From: Bacteroidales bacterium UBA3754
GTDB lineage: Bacteria > Bacteroidota > Bacteroidia > Bacteroidales > UBA1715
DNA: 64,000 bases
Direction: 5' to 3'
NCBI GenBank assembly: GCA_002371705.1
Contig: DFGI01000061.1
Span: 1 to 64,000, forward strand
Under the pieces are notes generated by a model. It had not been told where the DNA came from. It saw only the letters and a list, made by a program, of their open reading frames with translations, and did no database searches. Below, one piece after another: positions 7,313 through 16,690 of the stretch (position 1 is its first letter; every line of letters begins with the position of its first letter). The position numbers and the translations under genes are program-made.

Positions 7313-9223
7313 TTACTTTACCTCCTCAAAGTCAACATCTGTCACTTCTTGGTCGCCACCGTTGTTGCCACCTTGTTGCTGACCTGCGTTAGGGTTAGCT
7401 TGTTGACCGCCTTGTGCCTGACCAGCGTTGTACATATCCTGCGAAGCGGCTTGGAACACTGTGTTCAACTCGTTCATTGCTGCGTCGCAAGCGGCTACAT
7501 CTTGTTTGCTGTGCGCATCTTTCAACTTAGCCAAGGCTGCTTCAATTTGTGACTTCTTGTCGGCTGGCAATTTGTCACCCAATTCCTTCAATTGTTTTTC
7601 CGTCTGGAAAATCATACTGTCGGCTTGGTTCAACTTGTCGATACGTTCTTTTTCAGCCTTGTCGGCTGCCTCGTTTGCCTTTGCCTCTTCACGCATACGT
7701 TTGATTTCGTCGTCGCTCAAGCCAGACGATGCCTCGATTCTGATGCTTTGTTCCTTGCCTGTGCCTTTATCTTTGGCAGACACGTTCAAGATACCGTTTG
7801 CGTCAATATCGAACGTAACCTCGATTTGTGGAACGCCACGTTGTGCTGCCGGAATGCCGTCCAAGTGGAAACGACCGATGGTCTTGTTGTCCTTCGCCAT
7901 TGAACGTTCGCCCTGCAATACGTGGATTTCAACCGAAGGTTGGTTATCAACCGCAGTCGTGAATGTTTCAGACTTCTTAGTAGGAATAGTCGTGTTGGCT
8001 TCGATAAGTTTCGTCATCACGCCACCCATTGTTTCAATACCCAACGAAAGTGGAGTAACATCCAACAACAACACGTCTTTCACTTCACCCGTCAACACAC
8101 CACCTTGAATTGCGGCACCGATGGCAACAACCTCGTCAGGGTTCACGCCCTTTGAAGGAGCTTTGCCGAAGAATTTCTCAACAGCTGCTTGAATGGCAGG
8201 AATACGGGTAGAACCACCTACCAAAATCACTTCGTCAATGTCGCTTGTGCCAAGACCAGCTTGTTGCAAAGCTGTCTTACAAGGTTCTATTGTCTTTTGA
8301 ATCAAATCGTCAACCAATTGCTCGAATTTTGCACGGGTCAATGTACGTACCAAGTGTTTTGGAACACCGTCAACAGGCATAATGTATGGCAAGTTGATTT
8401 CGGTAGAAGTTGTGTTCGACAACTCGATTTTTGCCTTTTCGGCAGCTTCTTTCAAACGTTGCAAAGCCATAGAGTCCTTGCTCAAGTCGATTCCGCCGTT
8501 GTCGTTCTTGAATTCTTGTACCAACCATTCAATGATTCGTTGGTCGAAGTCATCACCGCCAAGGTGCGTATCGCCCGCAGTCGATTTCACTTCGAACACG
8601 CCGTCGCCAAGTTCAAGGATTGAAACATCGTGCGTACCACCACCGCAGTCGAACACAACAATCTTCATATCCTTGTTTGTCTTGTCCAAACCGTAAGCAA
8701 GAGCAGCCGCAGTAGGTTCGTTCACAATACGTTTTACTGTCAAACCTGCAATTTCGCCGGCTTCCTTCGTTGCCTGACGTTGAGCGTCGTTGAAGTAAGC
8801 AGGAACGGTGATAACTGCTTCAGTCACAGTTGTTCCAAGATATTCTTCGGCAGTTTTCTTCATTTTCTGAAGAATCATTGCAGAAATTTCCTGTGGTGTG
8901 TACAAACGGCCGTCGATGTCAACACGAGGAGTGTTGTTGTCGCCACGGACAACCTTGTAAGGCACACGATTTATTTCACTTGTCAAACGGTCGTAGGTTT
9001 CACCCATGAAACGTTTGATAGAGAATACAGTTTTTGTTGGGTTAGTGATGGCCTGACGTTTTGCAGGATCACCAACTTTTCTTTCGCCATTGTCGATAAA
9101 ACCAATGATTGAAGGCGTTGTACGTTTACCTTCGCTGTTTGGAATTACGACTGGTTCGTTTCCTTCCATAACCGAAACACACGAGTTTGTGGTTCCTAAG
9201 TCAATTCCTATTATCTTTCCCAT
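7313..9223 (-). CDS. dnaK: Molecular chaperone DnaK (Hsp70)
   Basis: 636 residues, normal length. The N-terminal ATPase domain shows IGIDLGTTNSCVSVMEG, DAQRQATKEAGEIAG, NEPTAAALAYGLDK and VGGSTRIP. The substrate-binding domain follows from about residue 385 (LLLDVTPLSLGIET), then a helical lid and a Gly/Gln/Asn-rich linker ending EVTDVDFEEVK. It refolds proteins in the cytoplasm with DnaJ and GrpE, whose genes are not in this window. It is transcribed alone, between the xylA hairpin and its own terminator. I could not identify a convincing TAnnTTTG promoter in the 230 bp upstream. Confidence 0.98.
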   Translation of the reverse strand: MGKIIGIDLGTTNSCVSVMEGNEPVVIPNSEGKRTTPSIIGFIDNGERKVGDPAKRQAITNPTKTVFSIKRFMGETYDRLTSEINRVPYKVVRGDNNTPRVDIDGRLYTPQEISAMILQKMKKTAEEYLGTTVTEAVITVPAYFNDAQRQATKEAGEIAGLTVKRIVNEPTAAALAYGLDKTNKDMKIVVFDCGGGTHDVSILELGDGVFEVKSTAGDTHLGGDDFDQRIIEWLVQEFKNDNGGIDLSKDSMALQRLKEAAEKAKIELSNTTSTEINLPYIMPVDGVPKHLVRTLTRAKFEQLVDDLIQKTIEPCKTALQQAGLGTSDIDEVILVGGSTRIPAIQAAVEKFFGKAPSKGVNPDEVVAIGAAIQGGVLTGEVKDVLLLDVTPLSLGIETMGGVMTKLIEANTTIPTKKSETFTTAVDNQPSVEIHVLQGERSMAKDNKTIGRFHLDGIPAAQRGVPQIEVTFDIDANGILNVSAKDKGTGKEQSIRIEASSGLSDDEIKRMREEAKANEAADKAEKERIDKLNQADSMIFQTEKQLKELGDKLPADKKSQIEAALAKLKDAHSKQDVAACDAAMNELNTVFQAASQDMYNAGQAQGGQQANPNAGQQQGGNNGGDQEVTDVDFEEVK

Positions 9224-9389
9224 TGTATTAAAATTTTTAAGTTTCTAAATAATTTTTCCATTCCTTGTCAATCATTATGCCACACGTTTTTTTCGGAAAA
9301 ACAATGAAATTGTGGCAGAAAGGAACGCGGCTTTCTCTGATTTTGGCAGATTTTACTGACAAAAATTCATACAATAGGATGAAAACAAA

Positions 9390-9421
9390 TTAGTCTTGAC
9401 AATCAACGTTGCCAAGACTAA
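9390..9421 (-). terminator. Hairpin after xylA, probable terminator
   Basis: A 9-bp perfect stem TTAGTCTTG/CAAGACTAA lies about 35 nt after the xylA stop codon on the minus strand, followed by ATTTGTTTTC, which is only a modest U-run. Confidence 0.6.
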
Positions 9422-9455
9422 CAAAGGTAGAAATAGGAGATATGTTACAAATCTT

Positions 9456-10772
9456 CTATATGTACATATTTACAATTGCCTCGTACAATTCTTGTTTACC
9501 GCTGGTTTGTTTTGGTTCGCCAACTTTCTTCCCGTAAGCGTAGGCCTCTTCAAACGTCATTTTGCCTTCTTCGAAACGTTTTCCTTCGCCCGAATCGAAA
9601 CTTGCGTAGCGGTCGGCAACCATTTCCTTGATTGGAGATTTTTCCAACAATTCAGCCGCACTTTCCAAAGCACGTGCCATTGCGTCCATTGCGGCAATGT
9701 GTGCTATGAAAATGTCTTCCAAATCGGTGGAATTACGACGAGTTTTTGCGTCGAAGTTCGTTCCGCCATTATGGAATCCACCATTTCTGATGATTTGCAT
9801 CATTGCTTGGACAAGTTCAAAATTGTCAATCGGGAATTGGTCTGTGTCCCAGCCGTTTTGGTAGTCACCGCGGTTTGCGTCAATAGAGCCGAGCATTCCT
9901 GCGTCAACGGCACAGGCAAGTTCGTGTTCAAACGTGTGACCAGCCAATGTTGCGTGGTTCACTTCAATATTGATTTTAAAATCTTTGTCAAGATTGTGAG
10001 ACTTCAAGAAACCAATAACTGTTTCTGTATCAACATCATATTGGTGTTTTGTTGGTTCCATTGGTTTAGGTTCAATCAGGAACGTGCCTTTGAACCCTTT
10101 CGCACGGGCGTAGTCGCGGGCCATAGTGAGCATGGTCGCCATGTGTTCCTTTTCACGTTTCATGTCGGTGTTGAGCAGCGACATATATCCTTCGCGGCCA
10201 CCCCAGAACACGTAGTTTGTTCCACCAAGTTCAATTGTAGCATCAATTGCATTTTTAATTTGTACGATTGCACGGGCAACCACGTCAAAGTCAGGATTGG
10301 TTGAAGCACCGTTCATATAACGTTTGTGACCGAACACGTTAGCTGTTCCCCACAAAAGTTTTATGCCTGTTTCAGCTTGTTTTTGTTTCAAATATGCTAC
10401 AATTTCCTTGAGATTTTTCTCATATTCTTCAACTGTAGCCGCCTCTTTCACCAAGTCAACGTCGTGGAAGCAGTAGTATTCTATGCCCATTTTCTGCATA
10501 AATTCAAAACCTGCGTCAACTTTGTCTTTTGCCGCTTGGATAGGGTCAGGATTTTCATTCCAAGGAAACGATTTTGTCCCGCCGCCGAATTGGTCGCTGC
10601 CGTCGGCGCAGAGCGTGTGCCACCATGCCATGGCGAATTTCAGCCATTCGCTCATCTTTTTCCCCATCACCATTTTGTTCGCATCGTAATAACGGAATGC
10701 CAAAGGATTTTTACTGTTTTTCCCTTCAAACTTAATGTTTCCAATCTCTGGAAAGAATACTTTGTTAGCCAT
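9456..10772 (-). CDS. xylA: Xylose isomerase
   Basis: 438 residues, the full length of class II bacterial xylose isomerases. It interconverts D-xylose and D-xylulose in the cytoplasm using two divalent metals. Diagnostic segments are FHDVDLVKEA with the catalytic His near residue 100, WGGREGY, the metal-ligand helix IEPKPMEPTKHQYD, EVNHATLAGHTFEHE and DANRGDYQNGWDTDQFP. It belongs to the Bacteroidales/anaerobic-fungal type. No xylulokinase, xylose transporter or regulator adjoins it, so the rest of the pathway must be elsewhere. A GH9 cellulase gene lies upstream on the same strand but is separated by a strong terminator. Confidence 0.97.
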   Translation of the reverse strand: MANKVFFPEIGNIKFEGKNSKNPLAFRYYDANKMVMGKKMSEWLKFAMAWWHTLCADGSDQFGGGTKSFPWNENPDPIQAAKDKVDAGFEFMQKMGIEYYCFHDVDLVKEAATVEEYEKNLKEIVAYLKQKQAETGIKLLWGTANVFGHKRYMNGASTNPDFDVVARAIVQIKNAIDATIELGGTNYVFWGGREGYMSLLNTDMKREKEHMATMLTMARDYARAKGFKGTFLIEPKPMEPTKHQYDVDTETVIGFLKSHNLDKDFKINIEVNHATLAGHTFEHELACAVDAGMLGSIDANRGDYQNGWDTDQFPIDNFELVQAMMQIIRNGGFHNGGTNFDAKTRRNSTDLEDIFIAHIAAMDAMARALESAAELLEKSPIKEMVADRYASFDSGEGKRFEEGKMTFEEAYAYGKKVGEPKQTSGKQELYEAIVNMYI

Positions 10773-10945
10773 ATTGAATAATTTAAATTCTATGATAGTG
10801 TAAAAAATACACTTTGCCTTATTTTTGATAAAAAGAATCTCATTGATTCTGAATGAATTAGAAAAATGAGAAAACTTATCTACCTTTACTTCAAAGATAG
10901 AACTTATTTTTATATTTCAAATTTTAAATACGGAGAAAAATTTTG

Positions 10946-10994
10946 AAAAAAAAATGTCGTCCCAAATAAACAGAAATAGTTATTCGGGACGACA
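10946..10994 (-). terminator. Strong terminator of the GH9 gene
   Basis: The stem TGTCGTCCC/GGGACGACA is extended inward by AATAA/TTATT across one mismatch. On the minus strand it is followed by nine consecutive Ts. It lies 12 nt after the GH9 stop codon. Confidence 0.88.
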
Positions 10995-11006
10995 AAAATT
11001 AGACGC

Positions 11007-14000
11007 TTATTCTATTGTGAATGTTGCGTTGGAATTCATTTTAATATAATAGCCTTTGCCTGGTGTCAATGTGGTTTGTGCGCCTTGCAAATCTTTCAAT
11101 TCAGAATATTTCGACAAAACCGAGGCTGCTGATGCCTGCGTTGATTTTGGATAACCGATTATGTTCCAACCTGATTTCACATTGATTGTGGTTGAGGTTG
11201 CTTCTGCGCCTGTAACCGAAAGGGTGAACGCCGCAGTTGTTTTCACCAAGTATCCTTCACCGAACTTGCATTCAGTAAGACTTTGCAGTTTTGCAGCCTT
11301 GCCAGGTTTGTAAAATCCGTCATCGTTTTTGATTATGGAAACTTTACTGATATTGCTGCCAAATACGTTTTCAATCGAAGCGTCGGCAGGGAGCGCGTAG
11401 AATGAAATCAAGTTCCAACCAGCAGCAAGAGAAATTGTTTGGGTAACTTCTGCTTTGAGCGTTGTGAACGATTTTCCTGAATTTTGTGCGGAAGTATTGC
11501 CTTCTGCATCGAATGCGCGTACGGTAATTGTGTATTCGGTATTCGCATCTAAATTAGTGAGATTCACTGAATTAGTTGTCACAGTTTTTTGTTTTGTACC
11601 ATTTACAAACACATCATATCCTGTTACGGCAACGTTGTCGGTTGATGCAACCCACGAAATCGATGCTGAATTTGAAGTAATGTCGCTCACAGTGATTGTT
11701 CCAGGAACCGAAGGTGCTTCGGAGTCGGAGCAATTTGGACTGTCAGGGTCAAGCACGGCGATTGCCGGGGCACGTAAACAACTTGAACCAGAAGTGATTC
11801 CCCATTCCAAGAATGCTGGGAACGAAGTGTTGGAGTTTTGGTTTGTACAACCAGTAAATTCTATGACTTCAGGATTTGTGTTGTATGTTGAATACGCGGC
11901 AGCCGATTGGTAAAATCCATTCGAACCACCGTTTGATTTTAATTTTAGTGTATAATTTCCTGTTTTTGAGATAGTTATAGGATTGTTTTCAAATGAGAAT
12001 ACATACACGGTCTTTCCATTTTGGATGTTGGTTGCTGAAGATGTGTATGTGCCACTTGCAGCTCCGCTCAACGTTGCGGTAAGTGTTTGGTTCCCTTGGG
12101 TATTAATTTGAGAAAAACGCATTTTTATGCTTGTGATTTGGAACGTTGTGTTAGCCTTAAAGTTTGCGCCAATGTCGTCACCCCAGTTGACTACGGAATA
12201 ACTTCCCATTGCTGATTCTTTTGGACCAGTTGTTATGTTGACCGAACTTGCGTCCTGTACATAATATGTAGTCGTTTTGGTAATGTTCGGACTGTATGTG
12301 CTTCCGCTTGCAACGCTTGTGCCGCCTTCTTCTTGCGTGTACCAGTCATACGTTCCCGTGGTGGTTACGCTGAGTGTTACTTTTCCTGCGGAGCAAATCG
12401 TATCGCCAACAACAATAGGCAGTTTTGATGTCACCACAGCCTCGTCAGATTTGCTGTCGCAACCCGAAGCGCTGACAGTCAGCTTATATGTTCCAGCAGT
12501 GTATGCAGTGTAGGAATTTGTGTTTGCTCCTGAAATAGCTTTGTTGTCTTTGTACCATGTGTATGTGATACCTTCGCCAGCAACGTCGGTTGAAAGTGTG
12601 GTTGATGTGATTTTACACAATTCCGCATCGTCGCCAATGGCAATATCAGGCAATGTAGCCGAAACCACAACCTTTCCGCTTGTGGTCCAGTCGTTTCCGC
12701 TTGTTTCAACAAGTTCACAGGTATAAGTTCCAGCCTCGGTAACCGTAATGCTTGTCTTGCCATTGTGTTGCGAAAGTAGGGTGGAGCCTTTGTACCATTT
12801 ATAGGTAACTTTTTCTCCTTGTTTCAGGTTCGACAAATCAACAGTGGCGGTAAGCGTTGCGCTGCCCGTGCCGCACAATGTTTGTTCTGGGCCAAGGTCA
12901 GGCGATGGATGTCCGAATTTGTTTGGATCTACAGGGCTTAAAAACGAGTTTATGTACGCAAATGCGCCAACTAATGCAGCTTGATAGTCAACACCACCTT
13001 CGGTAACTTCATAATTATCAGCTTTGGCATTTTTTAATGTGTTGGCATTATATCCCGAACCACCTCCCAAAAATCCAAATTGGGTGTTTCTACTTGGAAT
13101 AGATAGATTGCTATTGTTGTTGCCGTCGCTTAGATATACGTTTCTGTGGTGGGGCTGGCTAAAGTAAGTGTATGAACCGCTACTTGGCTTGAATCCAACA
13201 ATGCAGGACATATTCGCGTTATTTTTTCCCATTATAAAATCAACTTGGTCAGTAACGTATGTGTCGATTTTTTTGTTCCCCTTGTATTTGTTGTATAGCG
13301 CAACAACAAAAGCTGCATTGCCAAGGTAACGGAATGTTCCCCAGTTATCGCTTATTTGAAAAATACCGTTAGAAGTTTTTCCCTTATAATAATTATTCAC
13401 ATAAAATTCCAACCAATCAGCACCATTGCTGTCGCCAAGTTTAGCAAGGTTATACGCTGCAATATCATAGTTGTTGTTATATCCGAAAGCCCAGTTGTAG
13501 TCTTTTAATTGTCCGCTGTTACTTGTTGCAGTCTGCTTGTAACTATTGTCGTTGGTCGCCCAGTACAATTCAGCCGCGGCACAAATATATGCGGTGTACA
13601 TGTTGGTGTTTGCAGGGTAGAAGCTACCAGCTGCCGCACAAGCACCTTTTTTGCCACTTGCATACGTATAGGCGTTTTTTGCATGAGCCAGACACGTCGC
13701 CGCAAATTCAGGGTCATATTGAGCATACAGGCGGCTCATAAGAGCCAACGTTGCCGCACAGAAAGATGGCATTGAACCATCGTTTGGATTTTTTACAACA
13801 CTGCGGGCTCCGTCAGATTGTCCACCGTCGTTTCGCGATAATGTAGCCATTTTTACTGATGTCACCCAATTCTTGTGGTCAGCATTTCCGTCTCCTTTTT
13901 GGCTGTAGAATGTATTTCCGTTTGGAGTCGCTTTTATCATAAATTCGCAGGCTGCCTTAACTTCGTCAAGTACGTCGGGAATTCCGTTCGGTGTTCCTTT

Positions 14001-14393
14001 TCCGCCTTCCCAAGAAAAATCTCTCGCAGCTTGGTATCCACTATAGTTGTATGAATAGTAGTCATCATATCCTTCGGGGAATACATCATACCCTTTTAGA
14101 ACAACGTATGCCGCATAAAAGAATGTCTGCCCAAACAATACGTGGTCACCGCAGTCGAACCAACCACCTGTTAAGTCGGTGGAGCCATCTGCGTCTTTGT
14201 CGAAGTCGTAGCCAACACCGTGGTCCATAATCAACCAGTTTGGAGCTGAATGGTCTTTCAAACTAATGCGTTGTCCTCCGTAGAAACGGAGTGTCATCCA
14301 TCCCGCTTTCTTGTAATCTGCGGCTGTAAAATTCTGTGCAACAACTTCTAACGAAGCTGCAACAATAAGGAGTGAAATAAGTATCTTTTTCAT
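11007..14393 (-). CDS. Secreted GH9 endoglucanase with Ig-like, Fn3 and C-terminal modules
   Basis: 1128 residues from ATG 14393; this start gives a clean signal peptide (MKKILISLLIVAASLEVVAQ), while an in-frame ATG 28 codons upstream does not. The GH9 domain (about 22-490) shows Asp80/Asp83 in GGWFDCGDHV, the HHRN segment and the acid region TEGGVDYQAALVGAFAY. It hydrolyses beta-1,4-glucan chains. After it come two or three Ig/PKD-like domains with TYKWYK and TYTWYK cores, a beta-rich segment I do not recognise, one Fn3 domain (SASISWVASTDNVAV), and a C-terminal pair of GWNLISF/GWNIIGYP repeats. No typical type IX CTD was recognised at the C-terminus, and no dockerin is visible. An ACCCTA/TAGGGT inverted repeat at 14437-14451 could be an operator. 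Confidence 0.93.
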   Translation of the reverse strand: MKKILISLLIVAASLEVVAQNFTAADYKKAGWMTLRFYGGQRISLKDHSAPNWLIMDHGVGYDFDKDADGSTDLTGGWFDCGDHVLFGQTFFYAAYVVLKGYDVFPEGYDDYYSYNYSGYQAARDFSWEGGKGTPNGIPDVLDEVKAACEFMIKATPNGNTFYSQKGDGNADHKNWVTSVKMATLSRNDGGQSDGARSVVKNPNDGSMPSFCAATLALMSRLYAQYDPEFAATCLAHAKNAYTYASGKKGACAAAGSFYPANTNMYTAYICAAAELYWATNDNSYKQTATSNSGQLKDYNWAFGYNNNYDIAAYNLAKLGDSNGADWLEFYVNNYYKGKTSNGIFQISDNWGTFRYLGNAAFVVALYNKYKGNKKIDTYVTDQVDFIMGKNNANMSCIVGFKPSSGSYTYFSQPHHRNVYLSDGNNNSNLSIPSRNTQFGFLGGGSGYNANTLKNAKADNYEVTEGGVDYQAALVGAFAYINSFLSPVDPNKFGHPSPDLGPEQTLCGTGSATLTATVDLSNLKQGEKVTYKWYKGSTLLSQHNGKTSITVTEAGTYTCELVETSGNDWTTSGKVVVSATLPDIAIGDDAELCKITSTTLSTDVAGEGITYTWYKDNKAISGANTNSYTAYTAGTYKLTVSASGCDSKSDEAVVTSKLPIVVGDTICSAGKVTLSVTTTGTYDWYTQEEGGTSVASGSTYSPNITKTTTYYVQDASSVNITTGPKESAMGSYSVVNWGDDIGANFKANTTFQITSIKMRFSQINTQGNQTLTATLSGAASGTYTSSATNIQNGKTVYVFSFENNPITISKTGNYTLKLKSNGGSNGFYQSAAAYSTYNTNPEVIEFTGCTNQNSNTSFPAFLEWGITSGSSCLRAPAIAVLDPDSPNCSDSEAPSVPGTITVSDITSNSASISWVASTDNVAVTGYDVFVNGTKQKTVTTNSVNLTNLDANTEYTITVRAFDAEGNTSAQNSGKSFTTLKAEVTQTISLAAGWNLISFYALPADASIENVFGSNISKVSIIKNDDGFYKPGKAAKLQSLTECKFGEGYLVKTTAAFTLSVTGAEATSTTINVKSGWNIIGYPKSTQASAASVLSKYSELKDLQGAQTTLTPGKGYYIKMNSNATFTIE

Positions 14394-14436
14394 CAGTACA
14401 AGATTTTCTGTATATAAGACAAACTGATCTTGCAAA

Positions 14437-14451
14437 ACCCTAAAATAGGGT
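14437..14451. promoter_or_regulatory. Short inverted repeat upstream of the GH9 gene
   Basis: A perfect 6-bp inverted repeat, ACCCTA-aaa-TAGGGT, sits 44 nt upstream of the cellulase ATG. It is a possible regulator site; no known operator is recognised. Confidence 0.3.
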
Positions 14452-14540
14452 AGGTGTAAAATCGGATAAAAATACAAATTTTTATATAAAAATGATAATC
14501 GAGCTTAAATTTTTTGAAAGAATGTGGAAATTACGGGCAT

Positions 14541-14571
14541 AAAAAAAGACGCTCATTGCTGAACGTCTTTT
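14541..14571 (-). terminator. rpsP rho-independent terminator
   Basis: On the minus strand the stem AAAAGACG/CGTCTTTT with a 12-nt loop continues into a run of seven Ts, 25 nt after the rpsP stop codon. Confidence 0.85.
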
Positions 14572-14596
14572 GGGTTGGTCTAAGAAAAAATAAATC

Positions 14597-15175
14597 TTAT
14601 TCCGCAGGAGTTTCTGTTGCTTCGGCAGCAGGAGCTTCTTCAGCAGTCGCTTCAGCTGATTCTTCAGCAGCAGCGGCAGCTTCTTCAGCTTTCTTTGCTT
14701 CTTCGGCAGCGGCCAACGCAGCGTTTTTCTCAGCGATTTTTGCTTCGCGTTGTTTGTTGATTTCAACTTCCTCAGCCAATTTTTTCTTAGCGAATGATTC
14801 TTCGTTAGATTTAATTTTTGAAGCGTATGCTTCGGCTTTCTTTGCTTTTGCGTCAAGGAATGCTTGGAATTTCTTTTCCATTTCCTTTTCGTCGAAAGCA
14901 CCTTTTTTCACACCACCTTTAAGGTGTTTCATGTACAAAACGCCCTCTTTTTGCAAAATAGAACGTGCAGTGTCTGTTGTTTCTGCTCCAACTTCCAACC
15001 AATACAAAGCTCTGTCGAATTTCAATTCCACAGTTGCTGGGTTTGTTTTTGGATTGTACGTACCGATTTTCTCGATAAATCTGCCATCACGTGACCGTCT
15101 GCTGTCAGCAGCTACAATGTGATAGAAAGGGCTCGCCTTTCGCCCGTGTCTTGCTAATCTAATTTTTACAGCCAT
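14597..15175 (-). CDS. rpsP: 30S ribosomal protein S16 with long Ala/Glu-rich C-terminal tail
   Basis: 192 residues. The first ~80 are a standard S16 (VKIRLARHGRKASPFYHIVAAD, RDGRFIEKIGTYNP, ALYWLEVGAETTDTARSIL). The remaining ~110 form a Lys/Glu/Ala-rich helical extension followed by a low-complexity AEE/ATEE tail. Extended S16 proteins are usual in Bacteroidota, so the tail is not an artefact. It is transcribed alone from a near-consensus promoter at 15209-15238. The usual S16 partners rimM and trmD are not adjacent. Confidence 0.96.
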   Translation of the reverse strand: MAVKIRLARHGRKASPFYHIVAADSRRSRDGRFIEKIGTYNPKTNPATVELKFDRALYWLEVGAETTDTARSILQKEGVLYMKHLKGGVKKGAFDEKEMEKKFQAFLDAKAKKAEAYASKIKSNEESFAKKKLAEEVEINKQREAKIAEKNAALAAAEEAKKAEEAAAAAEESAEATAEEAPAAEATETPAE

Positions 15176-15208
15176 TGTATTATTTATTTGTTAATTAAAA
15201 TTCGGGTG

Positions 15209-15238
15209 CAAAAGTACTCTTTTTTTTGAGAATACAAA
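15209..15238 (-). promoter_or_regulatory. Bacteroidota -33/-7 promoter of rpsP
   Basis: On the minus strand TTTG (15238-15235), an 18-nt spacer and TACTTTTG (15216-15209) match the -33 TTTG and -7 TAnnTTTG elements. The box lies about 33 nt from the start codon. Confidence 0.7.
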
Positions 15239-15313
15239 TAATTCCGTGGAAATAATTTGAATTCTGATGAATTTGATTCGTCGTAAAAGTCAAAGGATTA
15301 CGGAATTATCTCG

Positions 15314-16579
15314 TTAGAACGAATGTTTTCCTTGATAATGCTGAATGACCAAATAATTTAGTCGCGCCATATATTTTGCCTGAAGTTGGGAAATGCTTGT
15401 CTGGGCGAAGTTTGTTTCCGTTACAAGCAAGGTTGTTGCGTCTATCAAGCCAACTTCAAATTGTTTTTGTGCCAATTCCACGGAAACTTCCAATGCATCC
15501 AACGAGGCCTCCAACGCCTTGCCCTCAGCCTGATAGGATTCTGCATTCTTGCAGGCGGTTTCTATTTGCTTGTACAGATTTTTCCGTGCCGATTCAACGG
15601 ATAAAGCATTGTATTCTGAGTTGATTTTCGCCGTTTCTACGCTGGTTTTTGTCTGCCATTTGTTGAAAATCGGCACCGAAAGCGACAGACGGAGTGAATT
15701 GTTGCCTTGCAGTTCCGATTCGCTGTCGAAAAAGTTGATGTTTGCCCCCACGCCTGCCGAAAGCGAAAGAGATGGGTAATACGAAGATTTTGCCATTTTC
15801 ACCGACAGACTGTCAAGAGCCAATTGCTGTTCGGCGTTGAGCATTTCGGGATACACTTTGCAGGCTTCGTTAAAAACGTCTATTGGCGATGGAACTTCAA
15901 AATCAGAATCGGATTGTGCTTGTTCGGCAATGTCAAAATCAACTTCGGGACCAAGTTCCAAAAGTTGCTTCAATGTCAGTAGTTGTTGAGAAAATTGGTT
16001 TTGGGCACGAATGAGCGAATATTGTTTGTTGGCATATTGTGCGGCCATGTCGCTGTAATCTTTTTGCGAAATGGAGCCAACTTTGAATTTCGCTTCGGAA
16101 ATCTTCATTTCTTTTTCGCTTGTTTCCAATAATTTTTCCGCAAGCGAAATATTGTCCTTGGCGTAAAGTGCTTGAATATAGGCTTCTATCACGGCAATTT
16201 CGATGTCGTATTTGGCTTGTTCCACTTGAATGGCTTGTCTTTCAAGTTCAATTTTTGATTTTTTTATGTTATTTTCGGTATTGAATCCATCGAACAAGTT
16301 GAGGCTTGCGTTAACGCCCACGCTTGTGTTCATCGGGTCGAGCAGCGATTGCGAGGCCGAACCGTTCACCGACGGCAATCGATTCATTTTTGACTGTTTG
16401 AGTTGTAGTTCCGAAGAACGCTGTTTCAAATACGACTGCGAAACGGAAATGTTGTTTTCCAATGCGTGGGAAATGCAACGTTCCATTGTCCAGCTTTCTT
16501 GTCCGAATACGGTGGCACAAATACACAAATGTATTAGGCAGAAAGATACAAATATTCGACACAATGTTCGCATAGACAT
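15314..16579 (-). CDS. TolC-family outer-membrane efflux protein
   Basis: 421 residues from ATG 16579 (MSM...), which gives a signal peptide ending VFG before QESW; an ATG two codons later is equivalent. Two OEP repeats are visible: long amphipathic helices (about 45-230 and 240-420) with the recurring LNLFDG and LSVPIFN strand-turn motifs. It would form the trimeric periplasmic-outer membrane duct of an RND, ABC or MFS efflux system. No membrane-fusion protein is adjacent. The upstream genes are an acyltransferase, a ligase and an MMPL exporter, so it may serve lipid or pigment export; this is inference. A TACATTTG box lies at 16591-16598. Confidence 0.9.
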   Translation of the reverse strand: MSMRTLCRIFVSFCLIHLCICATVFGQESWTMERCISHALENNISVSQSYLKQRSSELQLKQSKMNRLPSVNGSASQSLLDPMNTSVGVNASLNLFDGFNTENNIKKSKIELERQAIQVEQAKYDIEIAVIEAYIQALYAKDNISLAEKLLETSEKEMKISEAKFKVGSISQKDYSDMAAQYANKQYSLIRAQNQFSQQLLTLKQLLELGPEVDFDIAEQAQSDSDFEVPSPIDVFNEACKVYPEMLNAEQQLALDSLSVKMAKSSYYPSLSLSAGVGANINFFDSESELQGNNSLRLSLSVPIFNKWQTKTSVETAKINSEYNALSVESARKNLYKQIETACKNAESYQAEGKALEASLDALEVSVELAQKQFEVGLIDATTLLVTETNFAQTSISQLQAKYMARLNYLVIQHYQGKHSF

Positions 16580-16590
16580 TATATTTGTTA

Positions 16591-16598
16591 CAAATGTA
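16591..16598 (-). promoter_or_regulatory. -7 box upstream of the TolC-like gene
   Basis: TACATTTG on the minus strand, 12 nt before the ATG, fits TAnnTTTG with a very short leader. No good -33 element is seen. Confidence 0.45.
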
Positions 16599-16658
16599 TG
16601 ATTTTTGATTGGAAAATCACACAAAGAATATACCAATCGACAAAAATTTTTGAGAAAC

Positions 16659-16690
16659 AAAAAAGGAAATCATTATTGATTTCCTTTTTT
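16659..16690 (-). terminator. Perfect 14-bp terminator overlapping the acyltransferase stop codon
   Basis: AAAAAAGGAAATCA/TGATTTCCTTTTTT pair perfectly around a TTAT loop. The stem encodes the last codons of the acyltransferase, and its stop codon lies in the loop. The flanking A/T runs make it work in both directions. It separates the lipid genes from the TolC-like gene. Confidence 0.85.

Noticed and set aside
7428..8108. 226-codon plus-strand frame opposite dnaK
   Set aside because: Mirror frame of DnaK codon bias; dnaK is complete and conserved.
9267..9282. Sigma-54-like site upstream of dnaK (TGGCATAATGATTGA)
   Set aside because: The -12 element reads TTGA rather than TTGC, so the match is too weak.
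9396..10304. 302-codon plus-strand open frame opposite xylA
   Set aside because: It is antisense to a fully conserved xylose isomerase, has no start context, and its Cys/Phe/His-rich translation resembles no family.
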